Assembly: GCF_016612535.1 (NCBI RefSeq)
Contig: NZ_JAENXS010000003.1
Coordinates: 62,001 to 126,000 of the forward strand
Reading direction: 5' to 3'
DNA: 64,000 bases
From: Bradyrhizobium diazoefficiens
GTDB lineage: Bacteria > Pseudomonadota > Alphaproteobacteria > Rhizobiales > Xanthobacteraceae
The translations under genes and the position numbers were made by a program. The number at the start of each line of letters is the position of its first letter. Position 1 is the first letter of the stretch. Of the stretch, positions 25,136 to 34,707 are shown one piece after another. Under the pieces are notes generated by a model. That model saw only the letters and a program-made list of their open reading frames with translations. It had not been told where the DNA came from and did not search any database.

Positions 25136-26503
25136 GTTGTCCCATTCATGAAAAACGACGAAATCCTGAGCCAAATCACCGAGTTCTGCTGCAAGGCGGA
25201 CATGGCAGAATCGACCTTTGGCCGGCGTGCCGTGAACGATGGGAAGCTCGTGCACCGGCTGCGCGAGGGCAAGCGCATCACCATCGATACGCTGGAGCGG
25301 ATCCAGGCCTATATCGCGGCATCGACGACCGGCGGCATGCCGCCGCCGCGGGGGCTCCAGGTGCCCCCGGAAAAGCGCGATCCGCGCGGCAATTTCCGCT
25401 TCTTCGAGAACCGGCAGAAATACCTGCTGTTCGTCCACACCTGCAGCGAGAAGCGGGTGGTTGCCGAGCGCGTTGCACTGGAACTGGCCAGCATCCATCC
25501 GCGCCCGCCCGCGTTGCGCATCTTCGACGCCGGCGTCGGCGACGGCACGGTGCTGGCGCGGGTGCTGCGCGCCACCCACCAGCGCTATCCACACATGCCG
25601 TTCTATGTCGCAGGCAAGGAGCTCAGCCTCGAGGACCTTCGCCTGACGCTGGAGAAGGTGCCGGATCGCATTTTCGAGCATCCGGCATCGGTGTTCGTCT
25701 TCACCAACATGTTCTACTCGGAGGCGCCCTGGCTGACGCCGGCATCGCCGGCCGCGGCCGCGGCCACCGTCTGGCACGAAGTCCCGCTGCGGGGCGGCTC
25801 GTCCGGCGAGTTCGAGCAGCAGATCGCGGAGCTACGGCCGTTCCTGGAGCAGAACTGGCGCGCGGCGATCAGCCCGCGCACGGCCATGCCGCTCTACGAG
25901 CGGCCCGTCGTCCTGGTGCTCTACCGCGAAGATCACAGGTTCCTGCTGGATTCGACCATTCCGCGGCCCGGCCAGACCGAGGCCAATTTCGACCTCGTCA
26001 TCGCCTCCCAGCCATACCGGGCCCTGTCCTCGGTCAATTTTCGGGCCAAGCGGATCATTGCACCGCTGGCGCGGGCCTTGCGGCCGGGCGGTCGGCTGAT
26101 CGGTATTCACTCCCACGGTCACGATCCCGGCATGGAAATGATCCAGGCGATCTGGCCTGGAGAAAATCCTTTCTCGGTGAGCCGTCATGAGCTATTGCGC
26201 GCAGTTAAGTATGAACTTGGATCGTTGGGCCGCGACTTAAATTTTAATGCTTACGCGGATAACCGTTCGATCTTCAGGTATGATATGGAAGCGCTGCCCA
26301 ACGAGGTGACGGGTACTATCGGAACCTCGACGGCCTTTGCAGCGTGGAATGCGGCGGTGTATGTCGCTCAGATTGAGGACGACCGGTTGGTAGATATGAC
26401 TCAAAACGGCCGCACTCTGGATGCCGCCAGGGATGTGCTGCGAAAGTACAACGGGCTTTGGTTTCTCGACGAATCCTACGTCATCTCGCGCCGGCGTGAT
26501 TGA
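25124..26503 (+). CDS. SAM-dependent methyltransferase with N-terminal helix-turn-helix-like segment
   Basis: The product is about 459 aa. Residues 10-60 ('KADMAESTFGRRAVNDGKLVHRLREGKRITIDTLERIQAYI') resemble a short XRE-like HTH found in alphaproteobacterial proteins. The rest has a methyltransferase core: 'LRIFDAGVGDGTVLARVLRAT' as motif I and 'FDLVIASQPYRAL' as the catalytic-loop region. Substrate unknown. I chose the ATG at 25124 because of the AGGAGAGGGG box; ATG at 25148 is an alternative. metK follows 60 bases downstream on the same strand, then ahcY, so the protein sits at the head of the SAM-cycle genes. Confidence 0.8.
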   Translation: MLPTVVPFMKNDEILSQITEFCCKADMAESTFGRRAVNDGKLVHRLREGKRITIDTLERIQAYIAASTTGGMPPPRGLQVPPEKRDPRGNFRFFENRQKYLLFVHTCSEKRVVAERVALELASIHPRPPALRIFDAGVGDGTVLARVLRATHQRYPHMPFYVAGKELSLEDLRLTLEKVPDRIFEHPASVFVFTNMFYSEAPWLTPASPAAAAATVWHEVPLRGGSSGEFEQQIAELRPFLEQNWRAAISPRTAMPLYERPVVLVLYREDHRFLLDSTIPRPGQTEANFDLVIASQPYRALSSVNFRAKRIIAPLARALRPGGRLIGIHSHGHDPGMEMIQAIWPGENPFSVSRHELLRAVKYELGSLGRDLNFNAYADNRSIFRYDMEALPNEVTGTIGTSTAFAAWNAAVYVAQIEDDRLVDMTQNGRTLDAARDVLRKYNGLWFLDESYVISRRRD

Positions 26504-26531
26504 CATCATCCAAGGGTAAACATCGCAAACG

Positions 26532-26549
26532 TCCGCCTGATGTGGCGGA
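26532..26549 (+). promoter_or_regulatory. Hairpin directly upstream of the metK ribosome binding site
   Basis: TCCGCC-TGATGT-GGCGGA forms a perfect 6-bp stem with a 6-base loop, ending four bases before the AAGGGG box of metK. It does not fit the SAM-II or SAM/SAH riboswitch patterns I know. It could be a simple translational hairpin. Confidence 0.4.
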
Positions 26550-26563
26550 ACAAGGGGTTACTG

Positions 26564-27760
<1,197 letters not shown>

Positions 27761-27770
27761 TCACCGAAAT

Positions 27771-27873
27771 CATTCCGGGGCGCCGCGAGAGCGGCGATCC
27801 GGGATCGCTAATCCATCATATCAAGATTCCGGGTTCGCCTGTTCAGGGGCGTACCCGGAACGACCCGTTCAAC
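27771..27873. repeat. Dispersed palindromic repeat, family E, in the metK-ahcY spacer
   Basis: The element has 'ATTCCGGGGCGCCGCGAGAGCGGC', a central 'AAGATTCCGGGTTCG' and an end 'GTACCCGGAACGAC'. Repeated CCGGAA/TTCCGG arms suggest several hairpins. It occupies nearly all of the spacer and ends 15 bases before the ahcY start. Confidence 0.6.
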
Positions 27874-27888
27874 AACAGGACACTCGCA

Positions 27889-29310
27889 ATGAACGCGAAG
27901 CCCGGCTTTACCGATTACATCGTCAAGGACATTTCGCTCGCCGATTTCGGGCGCAAGGAACTCTCGCTCGCCGAGACCGAGATGCCTGGCCTGATGGCCA
28001 CGCGTGAAGAATACGGCCCGAAGCAGCCGCTGAAGGGTGCGCGCATCGCCGGCTCCCTGCACATGACGATCCAGACGGGCGTGCTGATCGAGACGCTGGC
28101 CGCGCTGGGCGCCGACATCCGCTGGGTCTCCTGCAACATCTACTCGACGCAGGACCACGCCGCGGCTGCGATCGCGGCTGCCGGCATTCCCGTCTTCGCC
28201 GTCAAGGGCGAGACGCTGGCCGAGTACTGGGACTACACCGCCAAGCTGTTCGACTGGCACGGCGGCGGTCACCCGAACATGATCCTCGATGACGGTGGTG
28301 ACGCCACCATGTACGTCCATCTCGGCCTGCGCGCCGAGAACGGCGATACCGCCTTCCTCGACAAGCCCGGCTCCGAGGAGGAAGAAGTCTTCTTTGCGCT
28401 TCTGAAGAAGCAGCTCAAGGAAAGGCCGAAGGGCTACTTCGCCGAGATCGCCAAGAGCATCAAGGGCGTTTCCGAAGAGACCACCACGGGCGTGCATCGT
28501 CTCTATGACATGCAGAAGGCCGGCACGCTGCTGTGGCCGGCGATCAACGTCAACGACAGCGTCACCAAGTCGAAGTTCGATAATCTCTACGGCTGCCGTG
28601 AATCGCTGGTCGACGGTATTCGCCGCGGCACCGACGTGATGATGTCGGGCAAGGTCGCGATGGTCGCGGGCTTCGGCGACGTCGGCAAGGGTTCGGCGGC
28701 TTCGCTGCGCCAGGCCGGTTGCCGCGTGATGGTGTCGGAAGTCGATCCGATCTGCGCGCTGCAGGCGGCGATGGAAGGTTACGAGGTCGTGACCATGGAA
28801 GACGCGGCGCCCCGCGCCGACATCTTCGTCACCGCCACCGGCAACAAGGACATCATCACCATCGAGCACATGCGCGCGATGAAGGATCGCGCCATCGTCT
28901 GCAACATCGGCCACTTCGACAACGAGATCCAGATCGCGGGTTTGCGTAACCTGAAGTGGACCAACATCAAGCCGCAGGTCGACGAGATCGAATTCCCCGA
29001 CAAGCATCGCATCATCATGCTGTCGGAAGGTCGCCTCGTGAACCTCGGTAACGCCATGGGCCATCCGTCTTTCGTGATGTCGGCGTCCTTCACCAACCAG
29101 ACGCTGGCGCAGATCGAGCTGTTCGCCAACAACAAGGACGGCAAGTACAAGAAGGAAGTCTACGTGCTGCCGAAGTCGCTCGACGAGAAGGTTGCCCGCC
29201 TGCACCTCGCCAAGATCGGCGTCAAGCTCACCGAACTCCGCAAGGACCAGGCCGACTATATCGGCGTGAAGCAGGAAGGCCCGTACAAGTCGGACCACTA
29301 CCGGTACTGA
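27889..29310 (+). CDS. ahcY: Adenosylhomocysteinase (S-adenosylhomocysteine hydrolase)
   Basis: The 473-aa NAD-dependent enzyme splits S-adenosylhomocysteine into adenosine and homocysteine. It shows '[12 protein letters not shown]' near residue 83, the NAD-binding '[12 protein letters not shown]' near 263, 'NIGHFDNEI' near 340 and the C-terminal 'YKSDHYRY' tail. I chose the ATG at 27889 with a CAGGA box; a longer open frame reads through repeat DNA. A Rho-independent terminator follows at 29331. Confidence 0.97.
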   Translation: MNAKPGFTDYIVKDISLADFGRKELSLAETEMPGLMATREEYGPKQPLKGARIAGSLHMTIQTGVLIETLAALGADIRWVSCNIYSTQDHAAAAIAAAGIPVFAVKGETLAEYWDYTAKLFDWHGGGHPNMILDDGGDATMYVHLGLRAENGDTAFLDKPGSEEEEVFFALLKKQLKERPKGYFAEIAKSIKGVSEETTTGVHRLYDMQKAGTLLWPAINVNDSVTKSKFDNLYGCRESLVDGIRRGTDVMMSGKVAMVAGFGDVGKGSAASLRQAGCRVMVSEVDPICALQAAMEGYEVVTMEDAAPRADIFVTATGNKDIITIEHMRAMKDRAIVCNIGHFDNEIQIAGLRNLKWTNIKPQVDEIEFPDKHRIIMLSEGRLVNLGNAMGHPSFVMSASFTNQTLAQIELFANNKDGKYKKEVYVLPKSLDEKVARLHLAKIGVKLTELRKDQADYIGVKQEGPYKSDHYRY

Positions 29311-29330
29311 GACCGCGCGCATTGCGACAC

Positions 29331-29361
29331 AAAAGCCCCGGAGCGATCCGGGGCTTTTTTG
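29331..29361 (+). terminator. Rho-independent terminator after ahcY
   Basis: AAAAGCCCCGGA-GCGA-TCCGGGGCTTTTTT forms a 12-bp stem with a tetraloop followed by a T run, 20 bases after the ahcY stop. Confidence 0.93.
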
Positions 29362-29467
29362 TTGTGAACTGGAAACAACGGGTTCTCCTCCCGGTTGTAA
29401 GCGGCCCGATTGGTGATTGACGCGCGTCTGCGATGGTCTGACAATCCGCGCTCGGCGGAGGAAAACC

Positions 29468-30928
29468 ATGTCCCCAGAACATTTCGACGTCCTCATCGTC
29501 GGTGCCGGCCTGTCCGGCATCGGCGCGGGCTATCATCTTCAGAGCAAGTGCCCGGCCAAGAGCTACGTCATCCTGGAGGGCCGCGACTGTATCGGCGGCA
29601 CCTGGGACCTGTTTCGCTATCCCGGCATCCGCTCCGACAGCGACATGTTCACGCTCGGTTATTCCTTCAAGCCGTGGACCGATCCGAAGGCGATCGCCGA
29701 TGGGTCGCAGATCCTGAACTATGTGCGCGAGACAGCCAGCGAGAACGGCATCGAGAAACACATCCGCTTCCGCCATCGCGTCAAGCGCGCGGTGTGGTCG
29801 ACGCCTGAGGCGCGCTGGACCGTCGAGGTCGAGCGGATCGCAGGCGAGGGCGCGACCGAGCTCGTGCGCTTCACCTGCAATTTCCTGTTCATGTGCTCGG
29901 GCTATTACAAATACGAAGCGGGCTATACGCCGGAGTTTGCGGGCGCGGCTGATTTCGCCGGCCGCATCGTGCATCCGCAGAAATGGACCGAGGACCTCGA
30001 CTATGCGGGAAAGCGCGTCGTCGTGATCGGCTCGGGCGCGACCGCGGTGACGCTGGTGCCGGAACTCGCCAAGAAGGCGGCTCAAGTCACCATGCTGCAG
30101 CGCTCGCCGACCTATGTGGTGTCGCGCCCTGCACAAGACCCCGTCGCCAACAAATTGCGCCGTAATCTCCCGACGCGGCTTGCTTATCACGTGATCCGCT
30201 GGCGCAACGTCATGTGGGGGATGTTCTTCTTCCAGCTCAGCCGCCGGCGGCCGGACAAGGTGAAGAACCTGATCCTCGGGGGCGTGCGTATGGCGCTTGG
30301 CCCCGACTACGACATCGCGACCCATTTCACGCCGCGCTATAACCCCTGGGACCAGCGGCTCTGCCTTGTGCCCGACGGCGACCTGTTCAAGGCCATCCGT
30401 GAAAAGCGCGCCTCCGTCGTCACCAGCGAGATCGAAACCTTTACTCATGACGGCATCCGCCTCAAGGACGGCAGCGAGCTTGCCGCCGACATCATCGTGA
30501 CAGCGACGGGCCTGGTGCTCCAGGTCGTCGGAGGCATGGAGATCAGTGTCGATGGCCGCGCCGTCGATTTCGCCAATACGCTGACCTACAAGGGCATGAT
30601 GTATGCCGACGTGCCGAACATGGCCTCGGCCTTCGGCTACACCAATGCGTCATGGACGCTGAAATGCGATCTCACCTGCGAATATGTCTGCCGGCTCATC
30701 ACCTACATGGACCGGCACAATTTCCGCCAGTGCATGCCGCACAATGACGATCCGACGATATCAGCGCAGCCGTCGCTCGATTTCACCTCGGGTTATGTGC
30801 AGCGTTCGGTTGCGAAGATGCCGAAGCAGGGGTCGAAGCAGCCGTGGCGGCTGTACCAGAACTACGCGCTCGACGTCGTCTCCCTGCGCTTCGGCAAGAT
30901 CGACGATGGCGTGATGCAGTATTCCTGA
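29468..30928 (+). CDS. Flavin-containing (Baeyer-Villiger-type) monooxygenase
   Basis: The 486-aa protein has an N-terminal FAD-binding 'VLIVGAGLSGIGAGYHL', a second Rossmann motif 'VVVIGSGATAVTL' for NADPH, and between them 'FAGRIVHPQKWTED', which fits the FxGxxxHxxxW fingerprint of Baeyer-Villiger/FMO enzymes. It would insert oxygen into a ketone or oxidise a heteroatom; the substrate is unknown. GGAGGAAAACC precedes the ATG at 29468. It is somewhat shorter than classical BVMOs (about 530 aa), as in the EthA-like group. Confidence 0.9.
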   Translation: MSPEHFDVLIVGAGLSGIGAGYHLQSKCPAKSYVILEGRDCIGGTWDLFRYPGIRSDSDMFTLGYSFKPWTDPKAIADGSQILNYVRETASENGIEKHIRFRHRVKRAVWSTPEARWTVEVERIAGEGATELVRFTCNFLFMCSGYYKYEAGYTPEFAGAADFAGRIVHPQKWTEDLDYAGKRVVVIGSGATAVTLVPELAKKAAQVTMLQRSPTYVVSRPAQDPVANKLRRNLPTRLAYHVIRWRNVMWGMFFFQLSRRRPDKVKNLILGGVRMALGPDYDIATHFTPRYNPWDQRLCLVPDGDLFKAIREKRASVVTSEIETFTHDGIRLKDGSELAADIIVTATGLVLQVVGGMEISVDGRAVDFANTLTYKGMMYADVPNMASAFGYTNASWTLKCDLTCEYVCRLITYMDRHNFRQCMPHNDDPTISAQPSLDFTSGYVQRSVAKMPKQGSKQPWRLYQNYALDVVSLRFGKIDDGVMQYS

Positions 30929-31061
30929 TCGAGCCGCGGGCGGGGGACCGGCTGATGCTTGAGCCGAATCGCGACTTGAAGTAGTATTGTGCGCCGCACT
31001 GCGATTTATTTCCGACAATGTGTGGGTTCCACGTCGCAGCCAATTGAGGGGAGCGCAGGAT

Positions 31062-31724
31062 ATGTATGTCCTTGCTCTGGTCACGCAAAAAGGTGGAAGC
31101 GGCAAGAGCACGCTGGCGACAGGACTCGCAGTGGCCGCGATGGCGCAAGGAGAGCGTGTCGCTCTCGTCGAGGCGGATGCGCAAGGAACGATCGCGAAAT
31201 GGAAAGAGCGGCGGACGAAGTCCTATCCTCACGTCGATCGCATCGTTGATCCGGCCGATATCGATCCGGTGATATCTCGCCTCGATGCTGACGGGATCTG
31301 GCTCGCAATCATCGACACGGCAGCCACGAACAACGCCTTGGCGATGCGTGCCATCGCCAAGGCTGATCTTTGTCTCATCCCGGCACGTCCCAGCCCGGCC
31401 GATATCGAGGCAGCAATACCTACGCTGATTGCCATTCGCAGGCTCAACCGCCGTTTTGCCTTCATCCTCAACCAAACTCCCACGCGGGGCGGCCGACTGA
31501 GTGAGGCTGCAACGTCGCTGAACTCCCTCGGCGTGCTCGCACTTCCCTTCATCGCGCAGCGCAACGACCACCAGGATGCGCTCGGGGCAGGATTGGGCGT
31601 CACCGAGTTCGCCCCGAAGGGAAAAGCCTCGGACGAAATCGTTGCACTCTGGGATTGGATCTCGAAGCACCTCGTCGTGGAGTCGCCTGATCATGCGCAA
31701 GCCGCCCTCAAGACAGCCTGCTGA
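31062..31724 (+). CDS. ParA-like partitioning ATPase (orphan, no ParB)
   Basis: The 220-aa ATPase has the deviant Walker A box KGGSGKST at residues 10-17, with the second signature lysine at 10. The A' motif 'VALVEADAQGT' is near 34-44 and Walker B 'LAIIDTAA' near 77-85. It lacks a DNA-binding N-terminal HTH, so it belongs to the small ParA/McdA-type group. These proteins bind nucleoid DNA as ATP dimers and position plasmids or protein cargoes. No parB or parS is nearby. Instead, the next gene, a phasin-like protein, overlaps its 3' end by 32 bases. GC is a little below the local average. Confidence 0.9.
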   Translation: MYVLALVTQKGGSGKSTLATGLAVAAMAQGERVALVEADAQGTIAKWKERRTKSYPHVDRIVDPADIDPVISRLDADGIWLAIIDTAATNNALAMRAIAKADLCLIPARPSPADIEAAIPTLIAIRRLNRRFAFILNQTPTRGGRLSEAATSLNSLGVLALPFIAQRNDHQDALGAGLGVTEFAPKGKASDEIVALWDWISKHLVVESPDHAQAALKTAC

Positions 31725-32322
31725 AGTTGCGCGCACCAGGCGTCGTTCACTGGTGGAACTGACGGCGGCGGCCAGCCGCACCATCGACGAAGGCCTGCTG
31801 GGAATATCGCCCAGCCCGGTCCCGCTCGCCCGGGACGATGGACCGCAGGTCGAGCAGACAGCAAAGCCACCTGCTCAGACGGGCGTTCCAGCGGCAGTCA
31901 ACGGGAGTGTCGCGATGCCGTCGTCTGCGCAGGTGGCGCCGCGCTCCGCACAATTCCAAGATTCCAACAGCACCACCACGGATATAGCCGTGGAAATTGC
32001 CAAGGACATGCAGGCTTGCGCCCTGGAGGCAATGAAGGCGGGTGTGCACGCTGCATTGGATTACACGAAGGACCTTGCCAGTCCGGAAAGCGACCTCCTC
32101 AAGGGACCAGCCGCTGAGTGTCACGCGATCGTACTCGAAATGATGAAAGTGAATGCGGGCGCGACGTTGCAATATACGCGGGAGCTGAGCCGCGCCAAAA
32201 CGCTCTCGGAACTGGTTGAACTTTCGAGCAGCCATGCGCGCAAGCAGTGCGAGCTGGTCCTGCAGCAAGCCGAATTGCTGAAGTCGTTTGCTCCCGGCAC
32301 CACAAAACCAGGCGCCAGGTAG
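31693..32322 (+). CDS. Phasin-like protein with basic N-terminal tail
   Basis: The 209-aa protein has three parts. Residues 1-23 are strongly basic (R2, K3, R7, R14, R16-R18). About 24-95 is a Pro/Ala/Gln/Ser-rich low-complexity linker. About 96-200 is a helical phasin-like domain whose 'LSELVELSSSHARKQCELV' segment matches the phasin signature. Phasins coat polyhydroxyalkanoate granules. The start at ATG 31693 follows GGAG and overlaps the ParA-like gene. The basic tail plus linker recalls ParA-activating partners such as ParB and McdB; this functional link is inference. Confidence 0.78.
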   Translation: MRKPPSRQPAEVARTRRRSLVELTAAASRTIDEGLLGISPSPVPLARDDGPQVEQTAKPPAQTGVPAAVNGSVAMPSSAQVAPRSAQFQDSNSTTTDIAVEIAKDMQACALEAMKAGVHAALDYTKDLASPESDLLKGPAAECHAIVLEMMKVNAGATLQYTRELSRAKTLSELVELSSSHARKQCELVLQQAELLKSFAPGTTKPGAR

Positions 32323-32442
32323 TGGTCGCTGAAATGGCAAAGCAAGGCTCGGGACTGGATCAGGGGCGTGTTGGTTGGCACGCCCGGCAATGCGTTGTTT
32401 TGCGTATACGGGCCCCGAGGTGAATCGGCCATGCTGCCCGAA

Positions 32443-32463
32443 CGGTTAACGCCGGATTAACCG
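32443..32463 (+). promoter_or_regulatory. CtrA-type binding box (TTAA-N7-TTAA)
   Basis: CGGTTAA-CGCCGGA-TTAACCG is a 7-bp inverted repeat containing TTAA (32446-32449) and TTAA (32457-32460) exactly seven bases apart. This is the canonical CtrA spacing, 57 bases upstream of the small gene at 32517. Confidence 0.65.
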
Positions 32464-32516
32464 GTGAGTCCTAGCCTGTCTCGGCCGGGGTTACCCGCAA
32501 GGCCGAGGTGAGCCCA

Positions 32517-32672
32517 ATGGAAGCCCAGAAGATCGCGGTCGACGCCGTCGTCGCGCTGACCGATTGCGACCGCGACGCCGTCATTGCCTTTATCCGCCGG
32601 CTCTATCTCGCCGGCGTCACCGACCCCAAGCGCCTGACCTTCAAGGGTCTTCAGGCGCTGTCGCGGGTCTGA
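32517..32672 (+). CDS. Small protein of 51 aa, candidate CtrA target
   Basis: The short reading frame starts at ATG 32517 behind a good ribosome binding site (GAGGTGAG, five bases upstream) and ends in TGA at 32672. The product begins MEAQKIAVDAVVAL and continues with a charged, probably helical segment (DCDRDAVIAFIRRLY) and a short basic C-terminus. No signal peptide, membrane segment or known domain is visible. A CtrA-type box lies upstream. Coding is supported by the ribosome binding site, high-GC third positions and the box; function is unknown. Confidence 0.6.
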   Translation: MEAQKIAVDAVVALTDCDRDAVIAFIRRLYLAGVTDPKRLTFKGLQALSRV

Positions 32673-32805
32673 TTCGGTCCGTTTCGGCCTAAGTTCCATC
32701 CTCAGCTCTCCCGGTGTGACCGCAACCCAGCGGTGAATATCTTGCCGCTCGGGCCCCGCCGGAGTAGATCACGTCCCCGGCTGGGTTCACTCGGGATTTG
32801 GGGAA

Positions 32806-33735
32806 ATGCTGAAGCAGCTTTTTGCACCTCAACTTGTCATTTTGTATGTGCTTGCGGCATCGACGATTTACGTTCACTTCCGCGGCAAGCAGCGGCTGCG
32901 CTTTGCGCGCCAGCTCGGCGACCACTCGACCTATCTCGCACCCTACAACGTGCTGATGTATGCGGGCTCGGCCGTGCCGAACAAGCCCGTCATCGCCGTC
33001 GAGCAATTTCCCGAGTTGAAGCCGCTGAGCGAGAACTGGGAGATGATCCGCGACGAGGCCGTCCGCCTGTTCGACGAAGGTTTTATCCGCGCCGCGGCGA
33101 AGAACAATGATTGGGGCTTCTACTCGTTCTTCAAAAGCGGCTGGAAGCGCTTTTACCTGAAATGGTACGACGACTTCCTGCCGTCGGCGCGCGCGCTGTG
33201 TCCGAACACGGTGGAGCTGCTCAACTCGATTCCGAGCGTGCACGGCGCGATGTTCGCGATGCTGCCGCCGGGCGGCAAGCTTGGCGCGCACCGCGATCCC
33301 TTCGCCGGTTCGCTGCGCTATCATCTCGGCCTCGTTACGCCGAACTCGAACAAGTGCCGCATCCTGGTCGACGGCGTCGAATGCGTCTGGCGCGACGGCG
33401 AGGCCTTCATGTTCGACGAGACCTTCATCCACAGCGCCGAGAACGCGACCGACGTCAATCGCATCATCCTGTTCTGCGACGTCGAACGCCCGATGAAGTT
33501 CGGCTTCATGACCGCGATCAACCGCTGGGTCAGCCATCACATCGTCAAGGCGTCGGCGACCCAGAACGTCGACGGCGAGAATGTCGGCATGCTCAACAAG
33601 GTGTTCGGCAAGCTCTACGAGATCCATCTCGGCAGCCGCAAGGTCAAGGAGTGGAATCGCAACGTCTACTACACGCTGAAATATTCGCTGACGGCGCTGA
33701 TCCTCGGCCTGATCGTGCTGTCGGCGTTGAGCTAA
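32806..33735 (+). CDS. lpxO: Aspartyl/asparaginyl beta-hydroxylase family, LpxO-like lipid A hydroxylase
   Basis: The 309-aa protein has an N-terminal membrane segment and a 2-oxoglutarate/Fe(II) dioxygenase domain. The iron ligands appear as 'GAHRDPF' (His-x-Asp) near residue 163 and 'TFIHSAEN' (His) near 208. The C-terminus carries another hydrophobic stretch. LpxO hydroxylates a fatty acyl chain of lipid A at the inner membrane. The LpxO call fits the N- and C-terminal anchors and the LPS-rich neighbourhood, but relatives with other substrates exist. Confidence 0.85.
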   Translation: MLKQLFAPQLVILYVLAASTIYVHFRGKQRLRFARQLGDHSTYLAPYNVLMYAGSAVPNKPVIAVEQFPELKPLSENWEMIRDEAVRLFDEGFIRAAAKNNDWGFYSFFKSGWKRFYLKWYDDFLPSARALCPNTVELLNSIPSVHGAMFAMLPPGGKLGAHRDPFAGSLRYHLGLVTPNSNKCRILVDGVECVWRDGEAFMFDETFIHSAENATDVNRIILFCDVERPMKFGFMTAINRWVSHHIVKASATQNVDGENVGMLNKVFGKLYEIHLGSRKVKEWNRNVYYTLKYSLTALILGLIVLSALS

Positions 33736-33750
33736 ATTTGGAGCAGGTGC

Positions 33751-33830
33751 GTAGGGTGAATTGGCGAAGCGCAATCCACCGCTTTGATGCGTTGGATTTG
33801 GCGGATTACGCTTCGCTAATCCGCCCTACG
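33751..33830. repeat. Dispersed palindromic repeat, family F
   Basis: The element begins GTAGGGTGAATTGGCGAAGCGCAATC and ends GGCGGATTACGCTTCGC...CCCTACG, so its two halves are inverted copies. It fills the gap between convergent lpxO and tupA and ends eight bases from the tupA stop. Confidence 0.8.
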
Positions 33831-33837
33831 AATCTCT

Positions 33838-34674
33838 TCAGGCATTTGGGTCGTTCGCGTTTGGATGGAAGAGCTGCTGGCCTTCGATCTTGTAGCCTGC
33901 GATCGCATTCTGTCCCTCCGACGAGATAAGCCAATCGATGAATCGTTGGCCCGCCTCTTTCTTCACGGTCGGGTGTTTTGCCGGATTGACCAGCATCACC
34001 CCGTATTGGTTGAAAAGCCGCTTGTCGCCTTCGACGAGGATCGCAAGGTCACCGCGCTTCTTGAAAGCCAGCCAAGTGCCACGGTCGGCAAGGACGTAAG
34101 CATTGGATGCCGATGCGACGTTGAGTGCAGCTCCCATTCCCTGACCGATCTCCTTGTACCAGCTGCCGCGATCCTTTGCGATGTCGATGCCCGCAGCCTT
34201 CCAGAGTGCAAGCTCGGCTATGTGCGTACCGGATCGATCTCCACGGGAGATGAAGGGAACAGCCTTCGTCTGTATGGTCTGTAGCGATGCGACCACGTCG
34301 AGGCCTCGAATCCCGGCAGGATCGTCCTTCGGCCCCACAATGACGAAGTCGTTATACATGACCGGATAACGCCTGACGCCAAACCCTTCGGCTAGGAATT
34401 TTTCCTCGGCTGATTTGGCATGAACGAACACGACATCGGCATCGCCCCGGCGTGCCGTGTCCAGCGCCTGCCCGGTGCCCTGTGCGAGGACCCTCACTTC
34501 GATGCCGGTCTTGTCTCGGAAGATCGGCAGCAGATATTCGAACAATCCCGAGTCTTGCGTTGATGTCGTCGAAGCCACGGTGATGGCTTGATGTTGCGCC
34601 GAGACGGGCGCGCACGACAGGGCCAGCCAGATTGCTATTTGAGGACTAATCGAGCTGAACAACCGGCGGATCAT
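33838..34674 (-). CDS. tupA: Tungstate-type ABC transporter substrate-binding protein
   Basis: The product is about 278 aa with a signal peptide (to 'APVSAQ', about residue 26). The mature N-terminus 'ITVASTTSTQDSGLFEYLLPIF' holds the TTSTxxSGL oxyanion motif typical of TupA. It should bind tungstate, or possibly molybdate, in the periplasm. I chose the ATG at 34674 with AGGGAAG upstream. The permease tupB lies 33 bases upstream on the same strand. GC is lower than in the flanking genes, which suggests acquisition. Confidence 0.88.
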   Translation of the reverse strand: MIRRLFSSISPQIAIWLALSCAPVSAQHQAITVASTTSTQDSGLFEYLLPIFRDKTGIEVRVLAQGTGQALDTARRGDADVVFVHAKSAEEKFLAEGFGVRRYPVMYNDFVIVGPKDDPAGIRGLDVVASLQTIQTKAVPFISRGDRSGTHIAELALWKAAGIDIAKDRGSWYKEIGQGMGAALNVASASNAYVLADRGTWLAFKKRGDLAILVEGDKRLFNQYGVMLVNPAKHPTVKKEAGQRFIDWLISSEGQNAIAGYKIEGQQLFHPNANDPNA

Positions 34675-34707
34675 GGATGAACTTCCCTGCAAGTATTCGT
34701 TGCCGTC

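Noticed and set aside
27808..29520. 570-codon minus-strand open frame opposite ahcY
   Set aside because: Antisense shadow of a highly conserved gene; no motif and crosses the ahcY terminator.
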